A stretch of 64,000 bases of DNA, from contig NZ_JABXWU010000007.1 in assembly GCF_014595945.1 (NCBI RefSeq), positions 49,059-113,058 on the forward strand, written 5' to 3'. Positions within the stretch are counted from its first letter, which is position 1, and every line of letters begins with the position of its first letter. This document shows positions 40,233 to 48,843 of the stretch, one piece after another. Source of the stretch: Alkalibacillus aidingensis. GTDB taxonomy: Bacteria; Bacillota; Bacilli; Bacillales; Alkalibacillaceae. The notes under the pieces were generated by a model. The model ran no database searches, was not told where the DNA came from, and was given only the letters and a program-made list of their open reading frames with translations. A program made the translations under genes and the position numbers.

Positions 40233-40242
40233 GTATAAACCT

Positions 40243-40280
40243 TAAAAATGCTGCCACAACGTTTGTGGCAGCATTTTTTC
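40243..40280. terminator. Bidirectional terminator between yjiH and the XRE-TPR gene
   Basis: ATGCTGCCACAA pairs with TTGTGGCAGCAT around a short loop, with an A-run on the left and T-run on the right. Converging genes lie on either side. Confidence 0.93.
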
Positions 40281-40307
40281 TGTTCCTTATTTGATTAACC
40301 ACTACTG

Positions 40308-41543
40308 TTAGACCATATAATGATCTCTAGCAAGCATAAAATATTCAGCCGCTTTTTTATATCGTTTATTCTGATATAAGAGTTGTCCATACAGATAATA
40401 ATAATGCTTCAATTCTACTTCTTCACCACTATTTTCAAAAAACGGAAGGACTTTATGCTGTAAGTAATCTAGAAGTTCTCCATCTCGTTTTTCTAACTGC
40501 ATTTTCAATACTTTAAATTTCACGATATATCGTTGGTGATTAATATTTTTTGCAATCATCAGCCCATGATTTATATGTTTTTTAGCCAAGTAATGATCTT
40601 TCTTTAAGACATGAATATATGAGAGCAAATATCTCGCATTTAAGAAATCACTTTCACTTATATTGAAGTCTAATGCTTTCTTAAAATATTTCTGTGCTTC
40701 ATCATAGCGTTGCATATGAAAACGAATATAGCCAATGTGATGATGAATATTCGCCCTCGTTTTATCTAATAAATGCTCTCCGTCGACTTCTTTTAACTTT
40801 ACAAAGTAATTTTCAGCCGAGTAGTAATCTCCTACTAAACAATAGTTAACACCCAGTACTACTTGACAGTCTATCATACGTACGTAATACAGTTTATCTT
40901 GAAATAATTTAAAGGCTTTTTGAGCATGCTTATTTGAAATTAATATATCATTGAAACGATTATATACCTGTGCCATAACTAAATGAAGTTCCGGGTCTTC
41001 TTCATCTCCTAGGATTTCCTCAGCTGTTTCCAAATGTTCAATAGCATGGTTATATAATCCTTTTCGCCTGTAATAAATCCCTACAAACTTATAAAAGCTG
41101 TATGGGGCGCAAGCTTTAAATACCATTGACCGATTCGTTATATATTTAAATATCTTCTCAGCCTCGTTCAATTGATCCATTAATAAATAGTGACCAAATA
41201 ACCCCAAATAATATAGCGTATGATGATCGACATGAAGATCATCAGTTATGGATGATGTTAATTTGTTATAGAATTTCTTCATCTCAGGTATATGAAAAAT
41301 GTGAATATGCTCTAACCAACCTTTTAGATCTTCTTCAAGCGATGGATTCTTACGACTTAAGATTAGTGACTGTTTAATGTCTAGCCTCTGTGAGAGCTTT
41401 CTTAGGATGTCTTCATTAAACTCAACCAGCCCATTCTCCAATTTACTAATGTAGGTTACCGAACAAATCCCCTCAGCCAACTGTTCTTGCGTTAATCCTT
41501 TACCAGTTCGGTACCATTTAATGGTCTTTCCCACTAATGTCAT
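40308..41543 (-). CDS. XRE-TPR transcription regulator, RRNPP-like
   Basis: This 411-residue protein has an N-terminal XRE helix-turn-helix (6-60, LTQEQLAEGICSVTYISKLENG). The rest is nearly all TPR-type helical repeats (for example LYYLGLFGHYLLMDQLNEAEKIF and HIGYIRFHMQRYDEAQKYFKKAL). This is the layout of RRNPP peptide-sensing regulators such as NprR and PlcR. No gene for a short exported signal peptide follows it, unlike NprR/NprX. It starts 28 nt after an M29 aminopeptidase gene on the same strand and is probably cotranscribed with it, so it could respond to a peptide that enzyme trims. The peptide link is inference. Confidence 0.8.
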   Translation of the reverse strand: MTLVGKTIKWYRTGKGLTQEQLAEGICSVTYISKLENGLVEFNEDILRKLSQRLDIKQSLILSRKNPSLEEDLKGWLEHIHIFHIPEMKKFYNKLTSSITDDLHVDHHTLYYLGLFGHYLLMDQLNEAEKIFKYITNRSMVFKACAPYSFYKFVGIYYRRKGLYNHAIEHLETAEEILGDEEDPELHLVMAQVYNRFNDILISNKHAQKAFKLFQDKLYYVRMIDCQVVLGVNYCLVGDYYSAENYFVKLKEVDGEHLLDKTRANIHHHIGYIRFHMQRYDEAQKYFKKALDFNISESDFLNARYLLSYIHVLKKDHYLAKKHINHGLMIAKNINHQRYIVKFKVLKMQLEKRDGELLDYLQHKVLPFFENSGEEVELKHYYYLYGQLLYQNKRYKKAAEYFMLARDHYMV

Positions 41544-41571
41544 ATGAATCCCACCTACGGCTTCAAACCAA

Positions 41572-42813
41572 TTATTCTTTTATCGCCCATTCACCTTGTA
41601 CGATAATCGGTTCTCTGTCACCTCCTTTAGTGACTCCATAGACATCTAAATCATGTGATCCCATCATGAAGTCTTCATGAACTAGACTAGTATTAATGCC
41701 TTTTTCTTTTAGTTCTTCTTCGCTTAACTTCTCTCCACCTTTCAAATTAGTCGGATATGCAGAACCTAACGCTAAGTGGCAGGATGCATTTTCGTCATAG
41801 AGAGTATTAAAGAAAATAAGATTAGATTGTGAAATTGGTGATGAATGTGGGACTAGCGCTATTTCCCCTAATCTTGTTGACCCTTCATCAGAGTCTAAAA
41901 GATGTTTTAAAATTTCCTCACCTTTTCTAGCTTCAAAATCAACCACTTGTCCATCTTTAAAGGTCAACTTAAAGTCCTCAACAAGATTACCGTTATAGTT
42001 AAGTGGTTTGGTATTCTTAACGGTTCCATTTACTCGCTCGCGATGAGGCGCTGTGAACACTTCTTCTGTTGGCATATTCGGGTTGAATGATGCTCCATTC
42101 TCTGCAACAGCTCCTCCACCAGCCCATAAATGGTTTTCCGGTAATCCAACTGTTAAGTCAACTGTTTCAGATTTATATTCTAGCGCATCATATTGCTTAT
42201 CATTTAAATAGTCTCTAATTTGGTATAACGTTTCATTATGATCGTTCCAGGCGGCTATTGGATCGTTTTGGTCAACTCGTACAATTTGGAAAATTTGTTT
42301 CCATAAATCTTCAATCGCTTCTTCGGTATTTTTTTGATGATCATAAATTTTATCAGCCCATTTTTCAGTAGGAACCGAAACGATTGACCACTGAATCTTG
42401 TCATTCATAATATATTGTTTATACTCTTTCATTGCCTGACTTTGTGCTTTGGTTGATTTGGCAACTTTTTCTGCATCAATTCCTTCTAATAAGTCAGGGT
42501 TCGGTGCATATATATTTAATACAGCACCTCCGTTTTTGACGTGACCTACTTGGCGTTCGACCAACCAGTCAGGAACATTTTCAAGTACATGCATTGGTTC
42601 TTTTTCATATCTTTTTCTAGTCAATACTTCATCTGACCAATTAACGTGGACATTTTCAGCTCCGGCTTCATAAGCCTCATCGACAACGTAATGGGCAAAT
42701 TCTCTCGCTTCTATTGGCGCATTAATAAATAGAGCTTGTCCTTGTTGAATATTGACTCCCATAGTAACTGCTAGCTTAGCATACTTCGTTAATTGCTCTT
42801 TGGTTGGTACCAT
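41572..42813 (-). CDS. M29 family aminopeptidase (AmpS/PepS type)
   Basis: A metal-dependent exopeptidase that removes N-terminal residues from peptides in the cytoplasm. The 413-residue protein has the M29 ligand and active-site regions MPTEEVFTAPHRERVNG, RLGEIALVPHSSPIS, CHLALGSAYP and MMGSHDLDVYG. The ATG at 42813 has AAGGAG 7 nt upstream; the frame is open for 42 codons further 5' across the terminator of the next gene, which is not coding. First gene of a probable operon with the XRE-TPR regulator. Confidence 0.92.
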   Translation of the reverse strand: MVPTKEQLTKYAKLAVTMGVNIQQGQALFINAPIEAREFAHYVVDEAYEAGAENVHVNWSDEVLTRKRYEKEPMHVLENVPDWLVERQVGHVKNGGAVLNIYAPNPDLLEGIDAEKVAKSTKAQSQAMKEYKQYIMNDKIQWSIVSVPTEKWADKIYDHQKNTEEAIEDLWKQIFQIVRVDQNDPIAAWNDHNETLYQIRDYLNDKQYDALEYKSETVDLTVGLPENHLWAGGGAVAENGASFNPNMPTEEVFTAPHRERVNGTVKNTKPLNYNGNLVEDFKLTFKDGQVVDFEARKGEEILKHLLDSDEGSTRLGEIALVPHSSPISQSNLIFFNTLYDENASCHLALGSAYPTNLKGGEKLSEEELKEKGINTSLVHEDFMMGSHDLDVYGVTKGGDREPIIVQGEWAIKE

Positions 42814-42892
42814 CCAAACACTCCTTATCCTTCTCTTTTCTCCTATTATTTCATAATTTGCCCAATATAAAAAGTCATCAAACCTAGGTAAA

Positions 42893-42920
42893 AGACTCAA
42901 CATCGAGTTGAGCCTTTTTA
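42893..42920 (-). terminator. Terminator after the tandem P-loop gene
   Basis: GACTCAACATCG and CGAGTTGAGCC form a stem immediately past the stop codon at 42921. The T-run on the minus strand (TCTTTTACC) is moderate. Confidence 0.75.
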
Positions 42921-43997
42921 TTACTGCTTTAAGATCCATTTGATCAGGTCATCTTCAACGTTTGTAGTTAAATCCAAATCCATGGACTGTTGATATATTT
43001 GTTCAAATTCAACTTGCTGTTTTTTGATATCAGCAAGGCATTCCTTTGCCTTAAGCATTTCCTCTTTATAGGACGATTTGTACTTTGCTAATTCATCATG
43101 ATAAAGATCATCCGGGTGACCATCGATGAACCGCTCATATACATCAAAAATCTCATCAGTCTCTTTAATAGGATCATGTTCATGTGGTGCTGTTGCATCA
43201 AAAATAGCTACACTCAACTCTCGCAAAATGACCATGTCTAGGCTTCCAGGGTCAAAACCACAATGATAAATTTCTATATCAAAGCCTCGATTTTTAGCTT
43301 CATGAGCAATCTTACGTAGCATCGTAGACTTCCCTGTTCCAGACCTTCCTTTGATAAAGATTCTTTTCTTCAGTTCATCAGTCAACTCCATCACATAATC
43401 AACTGGTCCTTCTGGTGTAGCTGCTCCTAAATAGCGATGTTTAACACTACCTGGCTTATGAAGAGAGCTATTTTCGAAAATGTCTTGAATGAGTTGTTCC
43501 GTTTCTTGGTTGGCTCTTTCCACATTTAAATGATCGACATACAGCTTCTCTACTTGATGATGATGTGATAATGCTGTTTGAAAATGGTCAATGGCTGCTT
43601 GGTATAAGGTTTTAACTTCTCCACGATGCTTTTGTAAGTCTTTCTCGTGGTTCTTTAAGTAGTCATAATCGTAGCGATCACCTAAATAAACTAACTTCTC
43701 ATATAACATTGGATAAACCACACGTTTTTGGTTCATTTTCGTTCGATCAAAAATACCAATATCGAGTGATGGTATGACGATTCCTTCTAGTTGATCGGTC
43801 ATTAGATGGTTGTGAATATAATCAATGTCATAATGATTGGTAAAATGATTAGCTACTCGTTGTAAAATCGGGCTAACTATTGTGGTAAAACCACCTTCGA
43901 TGTAAACGACTCGCTCTAATTGTTCAATTAAATTCTCATAAAAGTTCACATAACCTTTAGCTGTCGTACCACCCATGAAGTATCTGTAGTGAACCAT
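42921..43997 (-). CDS. PRK06851-like tandem P-loop NTPase, N-terminal P-loop degenerate
   Basis: A 358-residue protein made of two related NTPase modules, as in the PRK06851 family of Gram-positive spore formers, whose function is unknown. The C-terminal module has an intact Walker A, GRSGTGKST (217-225), followed by DIEIYHCGFDPGSLDMVI. The N-terminal one keeps the family opening (FMGGTTAKGYVNFYENL) and the DIDYIHNH strand, but where relatives have a GxGTGKS loop it reads GGFTTIVS (35-42). It has probably lost nucleotide binding there. AAGGAGG precedes the ATG at 43997. Upstream in-frame ATGs cross the spacer. Confidence 0.8.
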   Translation of the reverse strand: MVHYRYFMGGTTAKGYVNFYENLIEQLERVVYIEGGFTTIVSPILQRVANHFTNHYDIDYIHNHLMTDQLEGIVIPSLDIGIFDRTKMNQKRVVYPMLYEKLVYLGDRYDYDYLKNHEKDLQKHRGEVKTLYQAAIDHFQTALSHHHQVEKLYVDHLNVERANQETEQLIQDIFENSSLHKPGSVKHRYLGAATPEGPVDYVMELTDELKKRIFIKGRSGTGKSTMLRKIAHEAKNRGFDIEIYHCGFDPGSLDMVILRELSVAIFDATAPHEHDPIKETDEIFDVYERFIDGHPDDLYHDELAKYKSSYKEEMLKAKECLADIKKQQVEFEQIYQQSMDLDLTTNVEDDLIKWILKQ

Positions 43998-44090
43998 ATG
44001 CACCCTCCTTATGCTCCCGTAACATACTATATGTGTAGAGGGCTTGGAAAAGAACAGACGACAGCTAGTCATAGAACCGATTAACTTGTT

Positions 44091-44897
44091 TTATTTTTTT
44101 GCCTCATTCATCATTTCTTTCGTCTCCCGATCCTCAATATCTACCTTACTTGATGTAAACCAACCAATCACTGCAATTAAGACTAAAGTTGCATAGAAGA
44201 TGATTTTCCATAAGGTTGAATGGGGAAAATCGTGAGGTATCCACGCAATATCTTCATGAGCAAGCGTTAAAACGATTAGTTTAACACCGACCCAACCAAC
44301 AATGATGAAAGCTGCCGTTTCTAGACCAGGTCTTTTCTTTATCAGTTTGACAAAGAATGTCGCTGCAAATCGCATAATGATGACACCCACTAAACCACCA
44401 AATAAAATAACGAGGAACTGACCACCATCCATTCCACCAATCTCAGGTAAACCAGATTCAGGAAGAGCGATCGCGATTGCAACTGCAGCTAAAATTGAGT
44501 CCACCGCAAAGGCAATATCTGCAATCTCAACCTTTAACACTGTCATCCAAAAACCAGCACCCTGAACTTTTTGCGCTTTTTTTTCTTGGTCTTCTTCTTT
44601 ATCTTTATTTAGTAGAAATTTCTTTACGATATGGTTACCTGCAATGAATAATAAGTAAACGGCACCTATGGCTTGGACCTGCCATACATCGACAAGAAAA
44701 GATATGATAAATAACGAACCGATACGGAATATAAAAGCGCCAAAAAGACCATAAAATAATGCTTTCTTACGCTCTTTTTCCGGAAGGTGCTTAACCATAA
44801 CGGCCAGTACCATGGCGTTATCTGCTGCTAGGATTCCTTCTAATACAATTAAAATTAATAATACCCATCCATATTCTAATAACAGTGATACATCCAT
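44091..44897 (-). CDS. TerC family membrane protein, probable metal exporter
   Basis: A 268-residue integral membrane protein with about seven to eight helices. The TerC signature ILEGILAADNAMVLAVMVKHLP at the N-terminus and EIADIAFAVDSILAAVAIA in the middle both keep the paired acidic residues seen in Mn2+-exporting relatives (YceF/YkoY in B. subtilis). GAGGAGAG precedes the ATG. Those homologues are often controlled by a yybP-ykoY manganese riboswitch, but none could be recognised in the short upstream region. Roughly 40 lysine/glutamate-rich residues form the central cytoplasmic loop (DKEEDQEKKAQK). Confidence 0.88.
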   Translation of the reverse strand: MDVSLLLEYGWVLLILIVLEGILAADNAMVLAVMVKHLPEKERKKALFYGLFGAFIFRIGSLFIISFLVDVWQVQAIGAVYLLFIAGNHIVKKFLLNKDKEEDQEKKAQKVQGAGFWMTVLKVEIADIAFAVDSILAAVAIAIALPESGLPEIGGMDGGQFLVILFGGLVGVIIMRFAATFFVKLIKKRPGLETAAFIIVGWVGVKLIVLTLAHEDIAWIPHDFPHSTLWKIIFYATLVLIAVIGWFTSSKVDIEDRETKEMMNEAKK

Positions 44898-45196
44898 TGT
44901 GTTTCTCTCCTCAATTAGCTATTATACGTGGTAAGGACTACATATGTTTTTAGCATAACCACGTAGATGCTAGATCATTAAAATTAATTTTCTATTGAGG
45001 AGATGTTACACTTCATGAGGAATCAGACCCGAGGGGATGTGTGCGAGAAAGGTGGTTTCAATGACTTTTTGCCCTCGTTTGAAGCGCAAATTGGCCGTGA
45101 CACATCGCCTCAAGACCGTTTTCAGCCCCCTTGAAGCGCAAAATGGACGAGAGACGTGATCTAACTCGTCACAAAGCTTATTACATTCCCATCACA
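44898..45196. other. Spacer between dctP terminator and terC, with a degenerate direct repeat
   Basis: A gap of about 300 bp with no gene. It holds two imperfect direct copies of TTGAAGCGCAAAWTGG (45079-45100 and 45131-45152, 52 nt apart) in a locally GC-richer stretch. It also has the terC promoter region near 44940. Confidence 0.6.
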
Positions 45197-45231
45197 CAAA
45201 AAAGAGCAATGCCATCATCGGCACTGCCCTT
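45197..45231 (-). terminator. Terminator after dctP
   Basis: On the minus strand GGGCAGTGCC pairs, with one G-T pair, with GGCATTGCTC around GATGAT and is followed by a TTTTTT run. It lies 19 nt past the dctP stop. Confidence 0.92.
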
Positions 45232-45249
45232 TCTCCACAGATTTCTTAC

Positions 45250-46392
45250 TTATTGATAATCTTCCATTTCATCTAACAGTTTATCAAGAATGGCACCATC
45301 AAGTTCTGATACTTCATTTCTATAGAAGTCACGAACTTCAACAGCTTCTTGTCTGAACGCATCACGCTCTTCTTCAGTTAATTCAATAATTTCGATATCA
45401 GAATCCTCTTCCATAAACTCTAGGAATTCAGTGTTCTGACGATCTTGTTCTTCATAAATCCACTCTTGCATTTCCTCTGTTGTTTCATCAACCATTTCCT
45501 GTACTTCAGAATCTAAGCCTTCATACCACTCAGTATTTACTGTAGTCATCGCTACATAGTTGTTGTGGTTTGAAATCATTAGATAATCTTGAACCTCGTG
45601 GAATGACGCATCCGCGATGAAGAAAATTGGGTTTTCTTGTCCATCAACAGTACCACGGTCCAATGCTGTGTATAGCTCACCCCAGCTCATTTCTTGTGGG
45701 TTAGCATTATATCTTTCATATGACTCCATAATTAATGGTGATGTTTGTACACGCATTTGGAAGTTCTCAAAGTCCTCAGGTGTTTGTAGTGGATGACCAT
45801 TTGAAGTCCACTGCATACCACCCTCAGTCCAGAATGCGAGTGGTGAAATGTTATGTTCTTCATAACGTTCACGTAAATCTACATTTAACGCTTCACTATT
45901 TTCTAAAACTTCTTGAGTTGTTCCTACATCATCTGGGAATAAGAAATGTAGAGCGAATAACTGCCCTTCTGCAACCATGTTACCTGTAAAACCAGGTGAC
46001 ATAACTGCCATTTCTACTGTACCTTGCATTAACTGGTCAACTTGGTCCGTTTCACTACCTAGTCCACCAAACTCATATACTTCAATCTCGATTGCTCCAT
46101 CAGATTTCTCTGCCATACGATTAGCAAATTCTTCTGCATAGACATATTGAACTTGACCTGGTTCTTCCTCGGTAACAAATCTCCAAGTTTGTGGTTCAAT
46201 ACTTGTATTCTCATCTTCATCTTCATCTGAATCGTTATTGTCATTCGAGTTTTCTTCTTCGGTTGAATCTTCACCATTCGAGTTATCACCTTCAGCACCT
46301 TCGTCTGAATCGCCACCACACGCAGCTAGTAACCCTAGTGTTAGAAATAATACTAAAGCTAACCAGAAAATCTTTTTGTTAAAAATAACCAT
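45250..46392 (-). CDS. dctP: TRAP transporter substrate-binding lipoprotein (DctP type)
   Basis: The extracytoplasmic receptor of a TRAP carrier, 380 residues. The signal ends in the lipobox LAAC (Cys25), so it is a lipoprotein, and a linker of about 40 mostly acidic residues follows, as in the OppA protein of this window. The DctP domain includes FQMRVQTSPLIMESY, holding the conserved Arg that clamps carboxylates, and ALDRGTVDGQENP. AGGGGGT lies very close to the ATG at 46392. Last gene of dctQ-dctM-dctP. The substrate is some carboxylate or osmolyte; it cannot be named. Confidence 0.9.
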   Translation of the reverse strand: MVIFNKKIFWLALVLFLTLGLLAACGGDSDEGAEGDNSNGEDSTEEENSNDNNDSDEDEDENTSIEPQTWRFVTEEEPGQVQYVYAEEFANRMAEKSDGAIEIEVYEFGGLGSETDQVDQLMQGTVEMAVMSPGFTGNMVAEGQLFALHFLFPDDVGTTQEVLENSEALNVDLRERYEEHNISPLAFWTEGGMQWTSNGHPLQTPEDFENFQMRVQTSPLIMESYERYNANPQEMSWGELYTALDRGTVDGQENPIFFIADASFHEVQDYLMISNHNNYVAMTTVNTEWYEGLDSEVQEMVDETTEEMQEWIYEEQDRQNTEFLEFMEEDSDIEIIELTEEERDAFRQEAVEVRDFYRNEVSELDGAILDKLLDEMEDYQ

Positions 46393-46428
46393 TACCCCCT
46401 GTAATATTGTTTATTATTATAGTTTCCC

Positions 46429-47694
46429 TTACAGTAATGCAAGAGAAATCTGTGGAAACAGAATTAATAAAATAGACATTAACACCATTAAAATAATATA
46501 AGGTGGTGTTCCTTTAATGACTTCCATGTATGGCCTATTAAAGACCGCACTGGCTGTAAATATGTCAACTCCAAACGGCGGTGTTGCAGAACCTAATGCT
46601 GCTTGGAAAGTAATAATAATGCCTAAATGAATAGGATCAATGTCTGCTGTTTCAGCTACTGGCAAGAAAATTGGTGTCAGTACTATAATCACAACAATTG
46701 GATCAACAAACATACATCCAATAAAGAAGAAGATACTAACAATAATTAAGACATATATCGCACTTGGATCCGTTCCTAGTACTGTTTCAGTCAGCATCCT
46801 TGGAATGTTTTCTAAGTTAATTAAAAAGGTAAACACTTGTCCACCAGCTACAAGTATAAAAACAGCCGATGTGACCAATCCTGTAGATAAAGCAATACTT
46901 GGAATTTGTTTAATATGCACAGATCGGTATACAATAACTTCGAGTATAAAAGCGTATAATACCGAAACACCTGCTGCTTCAGTTGCCGTAAATAGACCAC
47001 TATATATACCACCGATGACTAGGATTGGAAAACCTAGAGGTAGTAATGCCTTCCTGAAAGTCACAAACCTTTCTTTCCAAGTTGCTTTTGGCGCAAGAGG
47101 TATGTCTTTAACCTTTGCATAAACCATGCTGTATGTAGCAAATACCAAAAATACCATAATACCAGGTAATATACCTGCGATAAACAAGTCACCTATTGAT
47201 GTACTTGACGATAATCCATAAATAATCAACCCGATACTCGGTGGAATTAACAATGCAACATCACTAGAGTTAATGATCAATGCCATTGCACTCGAGTCTT
47301 TGTACCCAACCCGTAGTAAACGTTCACGCATTGGGCGACCAATTGCAACAACTGTCGCTTGTGTTGAGCCTGATATTGAACCAAACATCGAACAAGCTGC
47401 TGCTGTTGTGACTGCATATCCTCCACGAATATGACGGACGAACGAACCAATAAAATCCAGTAAGCGTTCTGAAGTTCTACCTGATGTCATAATATCAGCT
47501 GCCAAGATAAATAACGGAACACATAAAAGTTCGTACGTCTCGATTCCTGTTATTAACTGTGGCACCATGATTGATGAATCCAACATCGGTGAGTAGAAAA
47601 TAACGACAACAAAAGGCGCTATAATAAGTGGAATCATCATCGGAAAATTAAGCATCAGGAGAACAAACATAATCCCTAGTAGTGCTGTTAACAT
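46429..47694 (-). CDS. dctM: TRAP transporter large permease (DctM type)
   Basis: The main Na+-driven translocation subunit, 421 residues with about twelve membrane helices. Characteristic DctM motifs are GIETYELLCVPLFILAADIMTSG, the CSMFGSISGSTQATVVAIG loop and ALGSATPPFGVDIFTASAV. GTGAGG lies upstream of the ATG. It lies between dctQ and dctP, with short gaps of 27 and 36 nt, in one operon. Confidence 0.94.
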   Translation of the reverse strand: MLTALLGIMFVLLMLNFPMMIPLIIAPFVVVIFYSPMLDSSIMVPQLITGIETYELLCVPLFILAADIMTSGRTSERLLDFIGSFVRHIRGGYAVTTAAACSMFGSISGSTQATVVAIGRPMRERLLRVGYKDSSAMALIINSSDVALLIPPSIGLIIYGLSSSTSIGDLFIAGILPGIMVFLVFATYSMVYAKVKDIPLAPKATWKERFVTFRKALLPLGFPILVIGGIYSGLFTATEAAGVSVLYAFILEVIVYRSVHIKQIPSIALSTGLVTSAVFILVAGGQVFTFLINLENIPRMLTETVLGTDPSAIYVLIIVSIFFFIGCMFVDPIVVIIVLTPIFLPVAETADIDPIHLGIIITFQAALGSATPPFGVDIFTASAVFNRPYMEVIKGTPPYIILMVLMSILLILFPQISLALL

Positions 47695-47721
47695 GATTTT
47701 TTCCTCACTTTTATGATTTTT

Positions 47722-48327
47722 TTAAACCTGCAAATTTTCATCTAACTCACGATCTTCTGGTTCAATGTCATTGTAGTCCAAAACATCTGTCCCAATATAT
47801 ACTTCTTTATTTACAATATTCACGATCGTGTTACGTAAGAATTGTATAGCGCCTGTAAAAAAGCCAATCGGGATAAACATATACATCCACCAAAGAGGAA
47901 CTTCAAGTGACGCTGTTGTTCTACCTGATTCATAAACTGTTAAGACATATTCATAAGAAACATATGATAAATAAAATAGGGCAATTGATGTTACACAAGG
48001 GATGAAGATCGCCATTGCCTTACGAACCTTCCAAGGCACTGTATCGTAGATCGCCGACATACTAATATGGCGTCCTTTACGCGCTGCATAACTAATCCCC
48101 ATAAATGTTGCAATGACAACTGCAAAACGTGCAACTTCAGCATGAAACCATATACTTGGTCCAAATACTTCACGACTGATCACATTTCCACAGATCATAA
48201 TCGCAATGACTAGAATTGCTCCGATCAAAATAAACTCTTCTAATTTTAAAAATGCACGATCTAGAAGTCTTAACCCTTTTATGATCGATTGTAAGACCTT
48301 ATGATCCTTCACTGATTTAGAACTCAC
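47722..48327 (-). CDS. dctQ: TRAP transporter small permease (DctQ type)
   Basis: The small subunit of the TRAP complex has 201 residues and four membrane helices, starting with LEEFILIGAILVIAIMICGNVISR. The family pattern SREVFGPSIWFHAEVARFAVV is clear. Both termini are charged and cytoplasmic. The start is GTG at 48327 behind GGAGGAG. It is the first gene of the operon; its promoter lies in the AT-rich region to the right. Confidence 0.92.
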   Translation of the reverse strand: MSSKSVKDHKVLQSIIKGLRLLDRAFLKLEEFILIGAILVIAIMICGNVISREVFGPSIWFHAEVARFAVVIATFMGISYAARKGRHISMSAIYDTVPWKVRKAMAIFIPCVTSIALFYLSYVSYEYVLTVYESGRTTASLEVPLWWMYMFIPIGFFTGAIQFLRNTIVNIVNKEVYIGTDVLDYNDIEPEDRELDENLQV

Positions 48328-48555
48328 TTGGTTTTCTCCTCCATTTATTTATGCCATCTAACGACAATCAAAATATGGTATCCAAAATGAATCAATATTA
48401 TCGTAACTAAAATTTCCAACAGACTACAAACAGCGAATATTTAGAAATAGTCGAAATATTCTTTGCTAATTTGTATATGTTACATCTATGAATAACTATT
48501 CTTTGTTATATTTATCTATGCTTATTTATAGTGCTAAATACTTAAAATTTGTCAT
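48328..48555. other. AT-rich region upstream of the dct operon
   Basis: Left part of a 516-bp gap. It must hold the leftward dctQ promoter, though no pair of hexamers is convincing. The right part carries a rightward promoter with a short reading frame, described separately. Confidence 0.45.
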
Positions 48556-48584
48556 TTGACTTTATGTGGAATTTTATATATAGA
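48556..48584 (+). promoter_or_regulatory. Sigma-A-like promoter before a small reading frame
   Basis: TTGACT (48556-48561), a 17-nt spacer and TATAGA (48579-48584) point rightward, 47 nt before a small frame with a strong RBS. Confidence 0.55.
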
Positions 48585-48630
48585 AGGAAACGACTTGTTT
48601 ATAAAATATATATTTCTTGGAGGTCAATTT

Positions 48631-48696
48631 ATGAAAAGATTTTTTCTGAATTATAGGAAAATTCTATCACACAAAATAAGCGATTTCAATTACTAA
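48631..48696 (+). CDS. Candidate 21-aa peptide
   Basis: An ATG behind GGAGGTCAATTT, one of the best RBS matches in the window, opens a frame of only 21 residues beginning MKRFFLNYRK. It is basic and aromatic, with no signal peptide and no membrane helix. A sigma-A-like promoter lies upstream. There is no known family match. It could be a free small peptide, a leader peptide for the sequence that follows, or the remains of a gene cut short. Confidence 0.45.
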   Translation: MKRFFLNYRKILSHKISDFNY

Positions 48697-48802
48697 TTTT
48701 GTCAAGATTTTCCGATTAGATAAAAAATCTATGATGAACTTTGCTGAAAGGAGTCTCATGGTGTTTGAATACGTCATCACCCCTTTATCACACATCAGTA
48801 TA

Positions 48803-48831
48803 AAAAAAGCCTACTGATCAACAGTAGGCTT
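48803..48831 (-). terminator. Terminator after the Na+/H+ antiporter gene
   Basis: On the minus strand AGCCTACTG pairs with CAGTAGGCT around TTGAT and is followed by a seven-T run, 13 nt past the stop codon. Confidence 0.92.
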
Positions 48832-48843
48832 CATTATTTGAGC

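Noticed and set aside
40281..40307. Pro-peptide gene for the XRE-TPR regulator (NprX/PapR-like).
   Set aside because: The 27 nt between its stop and the terminator cannot encode one, and no short signal-peptide frame was found on the other side.
44898..44990. Manganese (yybP-ykoY) riboswitch before terC.
   Set aside because: The short upstream region shows none of the expected conserved loops or a terminator.
48758..48817. A 19-codon frame behind AAAGGAG on the plus strand.
   Set aside because: It runs into and ends inside the terminator hairpin of the antiporter gene, so transcription through it is doubtful. Kept only as a curiosity.
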